Positions 1-9,458 of a stretch of 64,000 bases of DNA are shown piece by piece. The translations under genes and the position numbers were made by a program. Location: positions 14,333,878 to 14,397,877 of the forward strand of contig NC_092054.1 of the NCBI RefSeq assembly GCF_003086295.3, read 5' to 3'. The number at the start of each line of letters is the position of its first letter. Positions within the stretch are counted from its first letter, which is position 1. This DNA comes from Arachis hypogaea. Its lineage: Eukaryota; Streptophyta; Magnoliopsida; Fabales; Fabaceae. Below the pieces are notes generated by a model. That model saw only the letters and a list, made by a program, of their open reading frames with translations, had not been told where the DNA came from and searched no databases.

Positions 1-946
1 AAAAATCTAATTTAAAATCCAACCAAACATTTTATCAAATACTTGGAAGGTACAAAATAAAAGCATAGAAAATTAGTAAGAGATAATAAAATCTAAGCAA
101 CCAATTGCAAGGAATCAATAACAACAAATGAAGAAAGAAGCAATAAACATGAAATACCTCAAATTGCATTAAATAGAAAATTGAATCTAACATGAAGAGT
201 TCATAAATTAAATTGGAAAATAAATAAATCATCAAGAGAAGATAGATAAACTAAAGTATTAGGACAAATAGAAGTAGAAGAAAGCTAAATTAAAGTATAA
301 TAGAAATCTAAATTTGAGAAGAACTAAAGCAAAAACCCTAAAACTTAGAGAGAGGAGAGAGCCTCTCTCTAGAAAACTAAATCAAAAACCTAAAGTTGTG
401 AATGAAAGTGTGAATGAATGAATCCCCCCTTCCAGCTCCACTTTGTAGCCTCTAATCTTCATTTTCTGGCTTGAAACTGGGTCAAAAATAGCCTAGAAAT
501 CGCCCCCAGCGAATTCTAATATCTGCAGCACGTGGCGCTTTCTCACGCGTACGCATCGTCCACGCGTACGCGTCGCTGGACTATGCGCAAGGTCACACGT
601 ACGCGTCGCTTGAAGTATGGCATGATCACGCGCACGCGTCGGCATCAGTTTCTCAAATCTTCGTTTTCTTGTGTTCCTTTCACTTTTGCATGCTTCCTTT
701 CCATCCTCTAAGCCATTTCTGCCCTATAAACCCTGAAAACACTTAACAAACATATCACGGCATCGATGGTAATAAGAGAGGATAAAAAAAATTAGCAAAT
801 TTAAGGCCAAAAAAGTATGTTTTCAATTACAGCACAAAATCAGGAAGGAAAATGTAAAACATGCGAATTAAATGAATAAGTGTGAGAATAATGGATAAAA
901 TCCATTCATTTCAATACAAAATAAACCGTAAAATAGCGGTTTTTCA
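1..946 (-). repeat. LTR fragment of a Ty3-gypsy-like element, cut by window edge
   Basis: Non-coding. Read on the minus strand it would begin TGAAAAACCGC at 946 and run off the left edge. At 540..640 it carries several copies of an ACGCGTACGCGTC-like motif (for example ACGCGTACGCATC and ACGCGTACGCGTC). I associate that motif, from memory, with abundant gypsy LTRs of Arachis. The region has no open frame of note; the 66-codon ORF at 35..235 is chance. TG at the right-hand end fits an LTR terminus, but the other terminus and the TSD are outside the window, so the class is inferred. Confidence 0.5.
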
Positions 947-1302
947 TGTATAAATTAGGGAAGACAAACAAACTGATCCACTATCCTACTTTGTTAATAT
1001 ACTACTCGCTTTGTTAGTGGGTTTAAGAGTTGGCCCGTCATATTTTTTTGAAAAATTCTAATTTTTTATTAAGTTAATTAAACAAAAAATTTATAAATTG
1101 ATAATTAATTAATTACAAAAAATATTTGATAAAATTCATAAAATTACAACAAGAAATTTGATTTAAAAGTAAAAAAAAAAAGACTTATTTTTCACCTTGA
1201 TATACAAAAAAAATGACAAACGCCTGCCACCTTATCCAACTTTTTCAAAGTGGGTTGAGTGAAACAGACGTGCGTGTTAATTTCTAAGTCCAACCAATTT
1301 TT
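947..1302. other. AT-rich spacer, possible decayed MITE
   Basis: No coding potential. Around 985..1040 and 1200..1260 there are weakly complementary stretches (GTGGGTTTAAGAG-like and AAAGTGGGTTGAGTG-like) that could be remains of a hAT-type MITE continuing beyond 1650 (AATGGGTTAAATGAACCC near 1660). The boundaries are not clear enough to call an element. Confidence 0.3.
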
Positions 1303-1650
1303 TAAGGCTGTTTTTGAAAGAAAGAAAAGATTAGGAGACTAGGAGACTGAGATTAAATTAAGTCTTTATGTTTAGTATAAAATATACTGGATTAAATTAT
1401 GTCTCAATATTATATTTAGTTTAAGATAAATATAAAGATTGAGAAATAATTTTGGAATTTAAAAAGTTAAATTAGGTTATTTTTGATAAAAAAATATATT
1501 ATTAAAATTTCAGTCTTTGTTTTCAAAAATTTCAGTCTCTTGTGTTTTTACTTTTTGAAAATACTAAAAAAACTAAAATTTTGTATCTCAAAACTAAAAT
1601 TTTAATTCTAAGTCTCCAGTCTCAATTTCAGTTTCTGAAAATAAACGCTA
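1303..1650. mobile_element. Fold-back MITE
   Basis: The left end (GGCTGTTTTTGAAAG, with GGAGACTAGGAGACTGAGATT-like sequence at 1334..1354) is an imperfect inverted copy of the right end at about 1605..1650 (AGTCTCCAGTCTCAATTTC then AAAATAAACGC). The interior is AT-rich with no ORF. This matches a legume MITE type I know from memory with GAGACTGAGACT in its arms. The TSD is not clear and the superfamily is unassigned. Confidence 0.55.
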
Positions 1651-2581
1651 TGTTATAATGGGTTAAATGAACCCACTTGACTAGTTTTAACCCATTTGTC
1701 ACTCATAGTATAAATAGTGTTATTGTTTATTTAGCTTTGATTCTTCTGTTCCTAGTTTTTTTTTTTTAAATATATCTTTAGGTGAAAGCTAGTGCACTCT
1801 AAGTAAAGTAGAGAGTGCATCACTTTTTAAAAGTTAATCTACTATAAAAAATTATTAGGTAAATTAAATTTATTTATTATTGTTATTATTTTTTTCTTTT
1901 TTTTTTCATGGGCTGAATAAACAAATTGACACTAACAAAAAAAACTAATTTCCTCTATTAACACAGGACGACCTTTACACCACAAAAGTACTCAGAAAAA
2001 CTTGATCGAATTCTTCCATTACTCTATTATTATTGTCGATACGATGTCTTCAAGCATCTTCACTGTTTTATTTGTTGGCTGTGCTTCCACTATCGTTTTG
2101 GCTAGCCATAGATTTTGACGCTCTTGAACCCACTCTCTTCCACTTCTGCCATGAATAACCTTCAAAAGCTCGAAAAATCGTTGTCATAGAAGAGGAAGAA
2201 ATCTATCTGTCGCCGCTGCTGGTTGGCTAACTCCAAACACAAAACCGATTTTGTAGAAAAACCCGGTCTCCATGCCATAATTCTCAGATGACGACGACAG
2301 TCAAAACACAAAATACATGCCAGTTACAACAAGTCCATTATCTTTTATTTCAAATTATCCTCAACGTGTACGTAATAGAATGAAAAATTAAAATACAATT
2401 ATATTAAAACAATTATTTGTATTACTTTTTTATTAATTTATTCAAAAAATAATTAAACTTTAAACTAATTGGTATAAAATATTACAGATATAAAATTAGG
2501 AGAAATTTTTATTTGTATAAGAATGAACCTAATAAATAATTATTTTATTTAATATATAATTAAGAGTATTTTTTTTTCTTT

Positions 2582-2670
2582 GCCAATGAGTTATAATTTA
2601 AATGACATACTCTTTTTATACTCATTTAAAAGATCGTGGATTTGAGTCTTTCTATTTTTGGTAAAAAAAA
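2582..2670 (+). repeat. Very short tRNA-related SINE, diverged copy
   Basis: This unit aligns end to end with the unit at 16699..16786: both start GCCAAT, share AAATGACATA, a box-B-like segment (GATTTGAGTC here, GGTTCGAGTC there) and end TTTGGTAAAAAAAA. Flanks GAGTATTTTTTTTTCTT (left) and GAGTACTTCTTTCTTTT (right) look like an eroded TSD of about 17 bp. An 88-bp body is very short for a plant SINE. Confidence 0.5.
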
Positions 2671-2865
2671 ATGAGTACTTCTTTCTTTTATTAACTTATA
2701 TAATATTTATTGAATAGTCGCGTAAAATTTTTTTGTCATAGTATTTGAACAAAAAAAAAGAAAATGTTATTTTAAGAAAAATTAATAATATATTTTAAAT
2801 ATAGTAAAGTAACATTTTTTAATAAAAAAAATTGTTAATAAAAAAATCATATAAAATTTTGTTAT

Positions 2866-3115
2866 ATGAATTTTTGTTTCGCACAAAATAAAATTATTAT
2901 ATATTTGTTTACTTCTTACGTTGTATATATATTTTTTAAATTAAATTTATATAATATAAAATCTTTTATTATTCACTTCATATTTAATGTTATAATTTTG
3001 TTTCACACAAAATAAAATTGTATATATGTATTAATTAAATTTATATAACACAAAATTTTTTATTATTGTTTTTATATTTAATAATATAATTTTGTTTTAC
3101 ACAAAATAAAATTTA
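2866..3115. repeat. Three spaced copies of a TTTTGTTTCACACAAAATAA motif
   Basis: Near-identical blocks occur at about 2873..2896, 2994..3018 and 3090..3114, each reading TTTTGTTT(C/T)(G/A)CACAAAATAAAATT within AT-rich sequence that is also partly shared (AATTAAATTTATATAA..). The spacing is roughly 121 and 97 bp, so this is an irregular tandem or segmental duplication. The block itself is nearly palindromic (TTTTGT..ACAAAA). Function unknown. Confidence 0.5.
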
Positions 3116-4193
3116 TTTAAATTTTAATATTATATACATAATATATATTTAATATTATTTTTTTAAAATTCTAATATATCTTTTTTTCTGAATTTAGTAC
3201 ATGAATTTTTAACTTATTTTTCATGTATTATTTATTTTAATTTTAAAGTTCAGTAATTTTTTTTGTTGTACAAATATGTTATTTTTAATATTTATATACT
3301 ATTTTTTTTATTTTGGACTTTAGCCCAGTATCTGAAATTTATAAAAAAATCTAAAATTTATAAAAAAATAGTTAAATTGATTAATAGGTTACCTTTTTAA
3401 ATTCAGACTATTCAAATAAAATATAATAAATAAAAAATTTAAATTTAATGAATTAACAAAATGTGCAGCACTCCATATTTAACAAGAAGCGTTTAAGGAT
3501 GAGCCATATCTTTAACATTGTTTGCTGACCTTGCAAAAAAACTCAGCGGAATAAAGGCCAGGGCCCGCATATTTTGGGTTCAACACTTGAACAATTATTA
3601 AGTCCTAGATATAGCAGTATATATTGTTATGTATTCATTTCTGAATTTTCTCTCTTTTATCTACTTTAAATTCGAGTTTGCTTGAACACATCAGAATTGC
3701 TCAAACACTGATAATGAAAACGCAAAAATTCCTATGATATATCTATTGTTTCATAAAATTTCCGTTGAATCGAATTGAATTGAGTTAATGGCATTACTTG
3801 TTATATATATATATATGATCTGGCAAATAAACTAAAGAAAATTACAAGAACTAAAACCGTAAAATAATAATAATACTAATAACTAATAAGGAATGAGTAA
3901 ATATAAAAAAAAAAAAAAAAGAAAAAAAAGAGAAGAAAAGTAGAATAAGTTTAAGGGAGCTATCGGTGTTTCCTGGCTTCCATATTGCATGGGTTGTAAT
4001 GTAGAGTGTGGTGTGGAGTAATGAAATGATTATTTCGAGAAGAAAAGAAAAGAACTCAATTGGGTGCTTTGACGTCCAAGGTCCGGCAGCTAACACCCTC
4101 CTCCGCCTTTTCCGGACTTAGATACTACCCAACAACGATACCAAATGCATCCTATCAATAATAACAAATTTAACAACTAACGTTTTGGTCGTG

Positions 4194-4927
4194 TTGGAGG
4201 ATTTGGAATTGGAGAAATATGGAAATATTCCAAAGATCCTTCAAGAGACCAGTGGTAGCGTACAATCTTATTCAGGATTATGTTAACACCATTCAAAAAG
4301 CCTTTGAGAAGTATCTCGTTGGGACCAATACTCACAGGAGAATGACTATCAGTATCAAGTGGCAACCCCCACAAAGTAATTGGATTAAAATTAACACAGA
4401 TGGGGCAGTAAAAGATAATCCAAGGAGGGCGGGATGCGGTGGTATTCTAAGAAATAGTGAAGGAAGATGGATCATGGGTTTTTCCAGAAATCTGGGTGTC
4501 TGTTCCGCACACCTTGCTGAGCTTTGGGGGGTATACACCGGCCTGGAAATAGCCTGGACGATGGGGTTCAGAAGAATTTGGCTTGATTGTGACTCAAGTG
4601 CAGTAGTAAACAGTGTCAAAAACCCTTCCTTGAAGAGGAATTCTGGGTCGGTCCTCTACTACAGGATCAGCGAGCTCCTTGACAGGGGTTGGCAAGTTAG
4701 GATTGAGCACGTTTATCGCGAAGCAAACGGTTGTGCAGATTTTCTCGCCAATCTTGGAGCGGCACAAGAACAAAGCCTCATGGTATGGAATTCCCCTCCT
4801 CCAGGGAGCGATCTTTGGGTACTTAGTGATATTACTGGCACCTCTTGGCCCAGAATGATTAATTTAGTGTAGTTCCTTTTGTTGTTTGGGCTTCTGGCCC
4901 CTTACCTTAACCAAAAAAAAAAAAAAA
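4194..4927 (+). mobile_element. 5'-truncated LINE (L1-type) with poly(A) and TSD
   Basis: The insertion is bounded by a direct repeat AACGTTTTGGTCGTG at 4179..4193 and 4926..4940 (its two first A's merge with the tail). It ends in a run of about 15 A's starting at 4913. That combination, together with a C-terminal RNase H coding region directly upstream of the tail, is the signature of target-primed reverse transcription by a plant L1-clade LINE. Everything 5' of the RNase H segment (ORF1, endonuclease, RT) is missing, as expected for 5' truncation. Confidence 0.9.
4219..4872 (+). pseudogene. LINE RNase H domain fragment (RVT_3 type)
   Basis: An open frame of 217 codons whose residues from about 45 onward form a ribonuclease H domain of the type found at the end of plant LINE ORF2 and in 'RVT_3' proteins. 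The acidic positions are visible: D in KINTDGA, E in AELWGVYTGLE, D in IWLDCDSS and D in NGCADFLANLG. The family degrades the RNA of RNA:DNA hybrids during reverse transcription. The first ~40 residues resemble the linker after RT. The start codon is arbitrary because the gene was truncated on insertion; the natural stop (TAG 4870..4872) is followed by a 3' UTR and poly(A). It has no recognisable promoter and is probably not expressed, although the frame is uninterrupted, which suggests a fairly recent insertion. Confidence 0.85.
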
Positions 4928-4940
4928 CGTTTTGGTCGTG

Positions 4941-5844
4941 AGACTCGAATCCGAAAATTTTAGGTAAAAATAGGAAGATTATGTTATTTCTTATTAAATA
5001 GTAGAAAATCTTTAAATATGTATGTAAAATTATGAATGTATAATATGAGTGAATTTGTAATGTTTCAAATTAAAAACCGTCTAATCAATTTGAACAAAAA
5101 AATAAAAAATAATAAATTTTACATGTTTTAACTTGTTTTCTCAAACAAAAATTATAAAGTTTGGCTCATTTTTTAATTTATTTATAAATTATAATTCAAC
5201 ATTTTAAAGACATGTCTGCTTTGTGTTTATTTTTAATATATTTTATTTTTAAAATTTTATAAATAAAAATATAATAAAAACTATACAATTATGTTTTTTC
5301 TTTTTTTTTTCCTACTACAAATCAAATAAAAAACGTAAAACAAACGTGTACCATGATTTTTTCTTTTCTTCTTTTCCTTTTCTCCCTTAGTAGTTCTTTG
5401 GTTTTAGAAAGATATCTCCCCTACTTATTATCCGGGAAGAAAACAAATCATTTACATTTTAAATATGATTAAAGTCAAATTTTGCTATTTCAACTAATGC
5501 TCACTTTGTTAGTCATGAATTTTAGATTCGCTCTCACACTATAATATATTTCTATTTTCTATTACTACGCCGGTATTGTTATTGTTTTCTTTTTAAATAC
5601 AGTTTAACGGGTTTTACTGTCTTAGCATATACTTTAGACTTTAGACTTATTTTCTCCATAATTACTATATTTCTTAATTATATTTAAATTAAAATATGTG
5701 AATTTTTTATTGAAAAAAAAACTCTGATTAAATGAATTGCCTAAATACATGAAAAGCACATAACACACTAAGGGGTCTACACATAATAATTTGTAGCTTT
5801 TAAAAAGACAAAAAGAAAAAGGAAGAGATAATTTGTTAAAAAAA
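4941..5844. other. AT-rich region upstream of the bHLH gene
   Basis: No gene. Runs of A/T and short C+T tracts (5350..5400) only. It resumes the original genomic sequence after the LINE target site. Confidence 0.5.
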
Positions 5845-5992
5845 TGTTAAATGTTATTAGAATTTATTATTTTTAATTATTAATTTAATTTTTTTAATTT
5901 AATTTTTTATTTAATAATATATTTTATTCTATATTTTTAATTATTAATAATTAATTAATAATTAAAATAATAAATTTTGATGATGTTTTAAC
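5845..5992. mobile_element. Fold-back MITE in the bHLH promoter
   Basis: The left arm (GTTAAATGTTATTAGAATTT, then ATTATTTTTAATTATTAATTT) and the right arm (AATTAAAATAATAAATTTTG, then ATGATGTTTTAAC) are inverted copies over roughly 50 bp, so the whole 148 bp could fold into a hairpin. It ends about 100 bp upstream of the likely TATA box, so it lies in the proximal promoter. No clear TSD was found and the superfamily is unassigned. Confidence 0.6.
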
Positions 5993-6090
5993 ACTTCTGT
6001 TTGTTGAAATAACGTTTCTTTATCTAAACAGCACTAGCACAGTTGAATAGAAAATGGTCAACAGCAGCACACAGTTCCGTATTTGGTTTC

Positions 6091-6097
6091 TATTTAA
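6091..6097 (+). promoter_or_regulatory. Probable TATA box of the bHLH gene
   Basis: TATTTAA, followed within 25-35 bp by a long C+T-rich stretch (about 6119..6215), a common layout of plant promoters and leaders. It would place the transcription start near 6120-6130 and give a leader of about 320 nt. Confidence 0.45.
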
Positions 6098-6300
6098 CCC
6101 CGTTGTAGCCCCGTCTATTCTCTTCCCCTTTCTCTTCTCTCTCTTTCCCATCCCTTTTACTTCCCAAACACACTATTTTCCTTTTTCACACCCAAACTCT
6201 CTCTTTCTCTCTCTCATTGATCTGATCATCACTTCAATTGTCCCCTTCTTACCACATTTGCTACCACTCCTCCTTCAAAATTCTCTTTGTTTCTTCTCTA

Positions 6301-6306
6301 ATGTAA
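6301..6306 (+). promoter_or_regulatory. AUG-UAA start-stop upstream ORF
   Basis: ATGTAA is the only ATG I find between the predicted transcription start (~6125) and the bHLH start at 6446. A start codon directly followed by a stop is a minimal uORF. In Arabidopsis NIP5;1 such an AUGUAA element causes ribosome stalling and mRNA decay in response to boron. Whether it acts here depends on the real transcription start, which I infer only from the TATA-like box. Confidence 0.45.
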
Positions 6307-6445
6307 ACAAATCATTTTATCCTTCAAATTTTAGGGACATACATAACTCTGTTCTGGTTTGAAGACTTTTGCTAATTATTTAAAAAGAAAAGAAAAAAAA
6401 AAAAAGAAAGAATTGCTTGTTTGTCACCTGATCTGGAAAGGCTGA

Positions 6446-9400
6446 ATGGAAAACCAATTCTTTCTGAATGGTGGCATGTCCCATCACCAGCACCATCCAA
6501 TTCATCAGTTTGAAACCGCTTCAATGCAAACAACATGGCGTCATCATTCGTCATCATCATCATCCATGGAAATTCATCAACAAAATAATGTTGCAAATTG
6601 CTCACCTGAGAATAATAATCACCAAAATCAAGATTCCTTCTACAACAACAACAACACTGATCATAACAACCTTCAATTTGACTCCTCAGCTTTGAGCTCA
6701 ATGGTTTCATCTCCATCAACAGCAGCACCGAATTTCAACATGATCCAAAACGACAACAGTTTCGTCATAAGAGAACTCATCGGAAAATTAGGAACAATTG
6801 GAGGAAGCTCCGCTGAGATCTCGCCACATTCTCAAACCGTCGCTCTTTACAACAACAATAACACTACTCCTTCTTCGTCGTGTTATAGCACGCCGTTGAA
6901 CTCTCCTCCGAAGCTCAACATGCCGAAACCGCCGCCACCGTCATCATCAATGGCTCTGAATTCAGCAACCGTCGCTGAATTCTCAGCTGATCCTGGTTTC
7001 GCTGAAAGAGCCGCCAAGTTCTCTTGCTTCGGAAGCAGAAGCTTCAATGGAAGAACAACCACAACAACAACAACCACTACTACTTCTCCATTAGTCATGA
7101 TAAACAATCACAACAACAACAATGGCGCAGAGTTGACTCATCAGAGATCTAATCCAATTCATCGAGTCTCGAGTAGTCCATCGCTGAAATCGCTTGGATC
7201 TCAAATGGAGAAGATTTGTTCTTCTCCTTTAGAAATGGCTGCGAATTCTTCTCAAGAGGAATCTACAATTTCAGAGCAGAATCCAAATGTGGAAGGTGCT
7301 GCTTTGAAAATCGCTTCTTCTTCTGACATGAGTTCAAGGAAAAGGAAAGGTTCTTCCAGAGCAAAAGCCAAAGACTCTACCAAGGTAAACAAAAATTATA
7401 AATTATAATCACATGATTTTTCTTTTTCGGATAACGGTAATTTGTTGCGTTTTAACTGTCAACCAATTATAGTTAATTTTGTTCTCTTATTTATTTGTAT
7501 TCGGTAATGGAATTTCGCTTAATAATAAACACTAAAAATATGAATTTAGGGAGGTGAAGGTAGTGAAGAGTCAAATGCAAAGAGGAGCAAGGGAAATGAA
7601 GGTGAAGGAAATGAGAATAATGGGAGAGTGAAGGTAGAAGAAGAATCCAAAGGAGAAGAGAAACAACAACAGAACAACAAGAGTAACAACTCAAAGCCTC
7701 CAGAGCCACCAAAGGACTACATTCATGTCAGAGCCAGAAGAGGCCAAGCCACTGACAGCCACAGTCTTGCAGAACGTGTAAGTTACCTTTTTTACCCTTT
7801 TTATTACCATAATTACCAATATCAATCAAACAATATTATTGACACTCTATTATACAGATTAAAAGTGTATAGAGAGAATATAAATTTTTTTGTAGTTATT
7901 TTTTATTATATTATTACTGTTTGAAATGTGGATCTTAATTTTCTCAAGTATTATTTTATATTATAAAAAAAATCTGTAAATTTACATTTTTACCATATAA
8001 TTCACCATCATATATTATATTTATATTCAAATTATTTACACTTAAATCTCTTATTTTATCCTAATTTTTGTGAAAATAGGTAAGGAGAGAGAAAATTAGT
8101 GAGAGAATGAAGCTTCTCCAAGATCTTGTACCAGGCTGCAATAAGGTATGTGTGGCAGAATTCAGATAAGCTAATTGCAGCATTCAAATTTCAAAGTACA
8201 TGTGGTTTGTGTTGTGCTCATAAGTCATAAATTTGTACTTTTATTTTCTTTTTTACTAACTTGGGTATGGGAAATCATTTGTTCGTTATAGGTCACTGGC
8301 AAAGCACTTATGCTTGATGAAATCATAAACTATGTTCAGTCATTGCAGCGCCAAGTTGAGGTAATAATAATAACAACAATAACAATAATAATTCTTCAAC
8401 AATAAGCATCTCAAAATGGATGATCATAATGCTAGTTTTCTTGCTCATCAAGTTTTGACTTTTTTTTTTCTTTCTACCTAATATTGCAGTTCCTGTCTAT
8501 GAAATTGGCTTCTGTTAACACAAGAATGGATCTTAGCATTGAGAACATTGTTCCAAAAGATGTAAGACAATAATTCTTTACTTTTTTGCAACTAAAAAAA
8601 TATAGATTTTTTTTTATTTTTATCATGAAATGGGATTTATAATTGCCAATTTTTGTTTTGCAGATATTTCAATCAAATCATTCATTGGCACACCCAATTT
8701 TCCCAATAGATTCGTCAGCAACACCCTTTTATGGCCACCAATCCCAGCAAAACCCAGTTATCCACAATAACATTCCTAATGGTTCTTTGCCCCACAATTC
8801 AGTGGACCCATTAGATTCTGCTTTGTGCCAAACTCTTGGCATGCAATTACCTCAACTAAATGCCTTTAATGAAATTGGATCTCAGGTAATTAATAATAAC
8901 AATAATACTAATAACTCATACTAATACCAATGTAGTTTCTGTTCTTTTTCATTTCATTTCTTGAACCCTTTTTTTCTTTTGGCTAACAATTCCTCTCTAT
9001 CACTTTTCAGTATCCATTAACTTTCTGTGAGGATGACCTCCACACCATTGTTCAAATGGGATTTGGCCAAACTTCAAACAGGACAACACCAATTCATTCC
9101 CCAAGTTTCGACGGTAATAAACCACTAAATAATATGTCACATTCACTCGTTAATTGAAAAGATATAGCATTAGAGAAAAATATCCTAATTCCTAAACTTT
9201 TTAAGTATTGTAAAACCTGCAATATTATAGATAGTTAAGGGTATTTTTGTCACTTTGTATTATTAAAATGAGTATTTTTTTTTTAACACACGTTAAATAT
9301 ATCTCAAGAACATGTAAAATTTTCGTATTTTGCACGAAGGGATTTGAAGAAACATCATTTTCATTAGGCCCCCCAAGAACATTGACATTAATCTAATCAT

Positions 9401-9458
9401 GGGTTTTGGTCCAAATGCAGGTTCAAATCAAGTATCACAAATGAAAGTTGAGCTCTAA
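6446..9458 (+). CDS. bHLH transcription factor, bHLH62/78/49-like (subfamily XII)
   Basis: A nuclear DNA-binding regulator with eight coding exons: 6446..7384, 7550..7777, 8080..8145, 8292..8360, 8490..8561, 8664..8885, 9011..9113, 9421..9458. All introns are GT..AG, and the frame is kept through every junction to TAA, giving 578 residues, normal for this group. The first exon is rich in His, Asn, Ser and Thr (a run of ten Thr near residue 204) and holds the subfamily motif [17 protein letters not shown] near residues 181-197; a basic [12 protein letters not shown] stretch near 294 could be a nuclear signal. The basic region straddles exons 2 and 3 with H384, E388 and R392 in register (H-x3-E-x3-R), the E-box/G-box reading triad; the helix-loop-helix follows to about residue 440 ([30 protein letters not shown]). 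The C-terminus MKVEL is typical of the group. Relatives in Arabidopsis include CIB-type and growth regulators; the exact orthologue is not assigned. The first ATG after the leader was chosen as start. Confidence 0.93.

Larger units (their letters stand above)
1651..4178. other. Gene-free AT-rich intergenic region
   Basis: No gene recognised on either strand. Contents: a short hairpin around 1785..1830 (GTGCACTCT / AGAGAGTGCAT), an 88-bp SINE-like unit at 2582..2670, a threefold repeat at 2866..3115, and low-complexity A/T tracts. The stretch 3470..3580 and 3950..4130 is less AT-rich but gives no recognisable protein; the 81-codon minus ORF at 3851..4096 is mostly low-complexity and was left out. 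Confidence 0.5.

Noticed and set aside
6054..6362. 102-codon plus-strand ORF upstream of the bHLH gene
   Set aside because: Starts before the likely TATA box and runs through a C+T-rich leader; composition is Ser/Leu/Phe/Pro from pyrimidine repeats and shows no domain.
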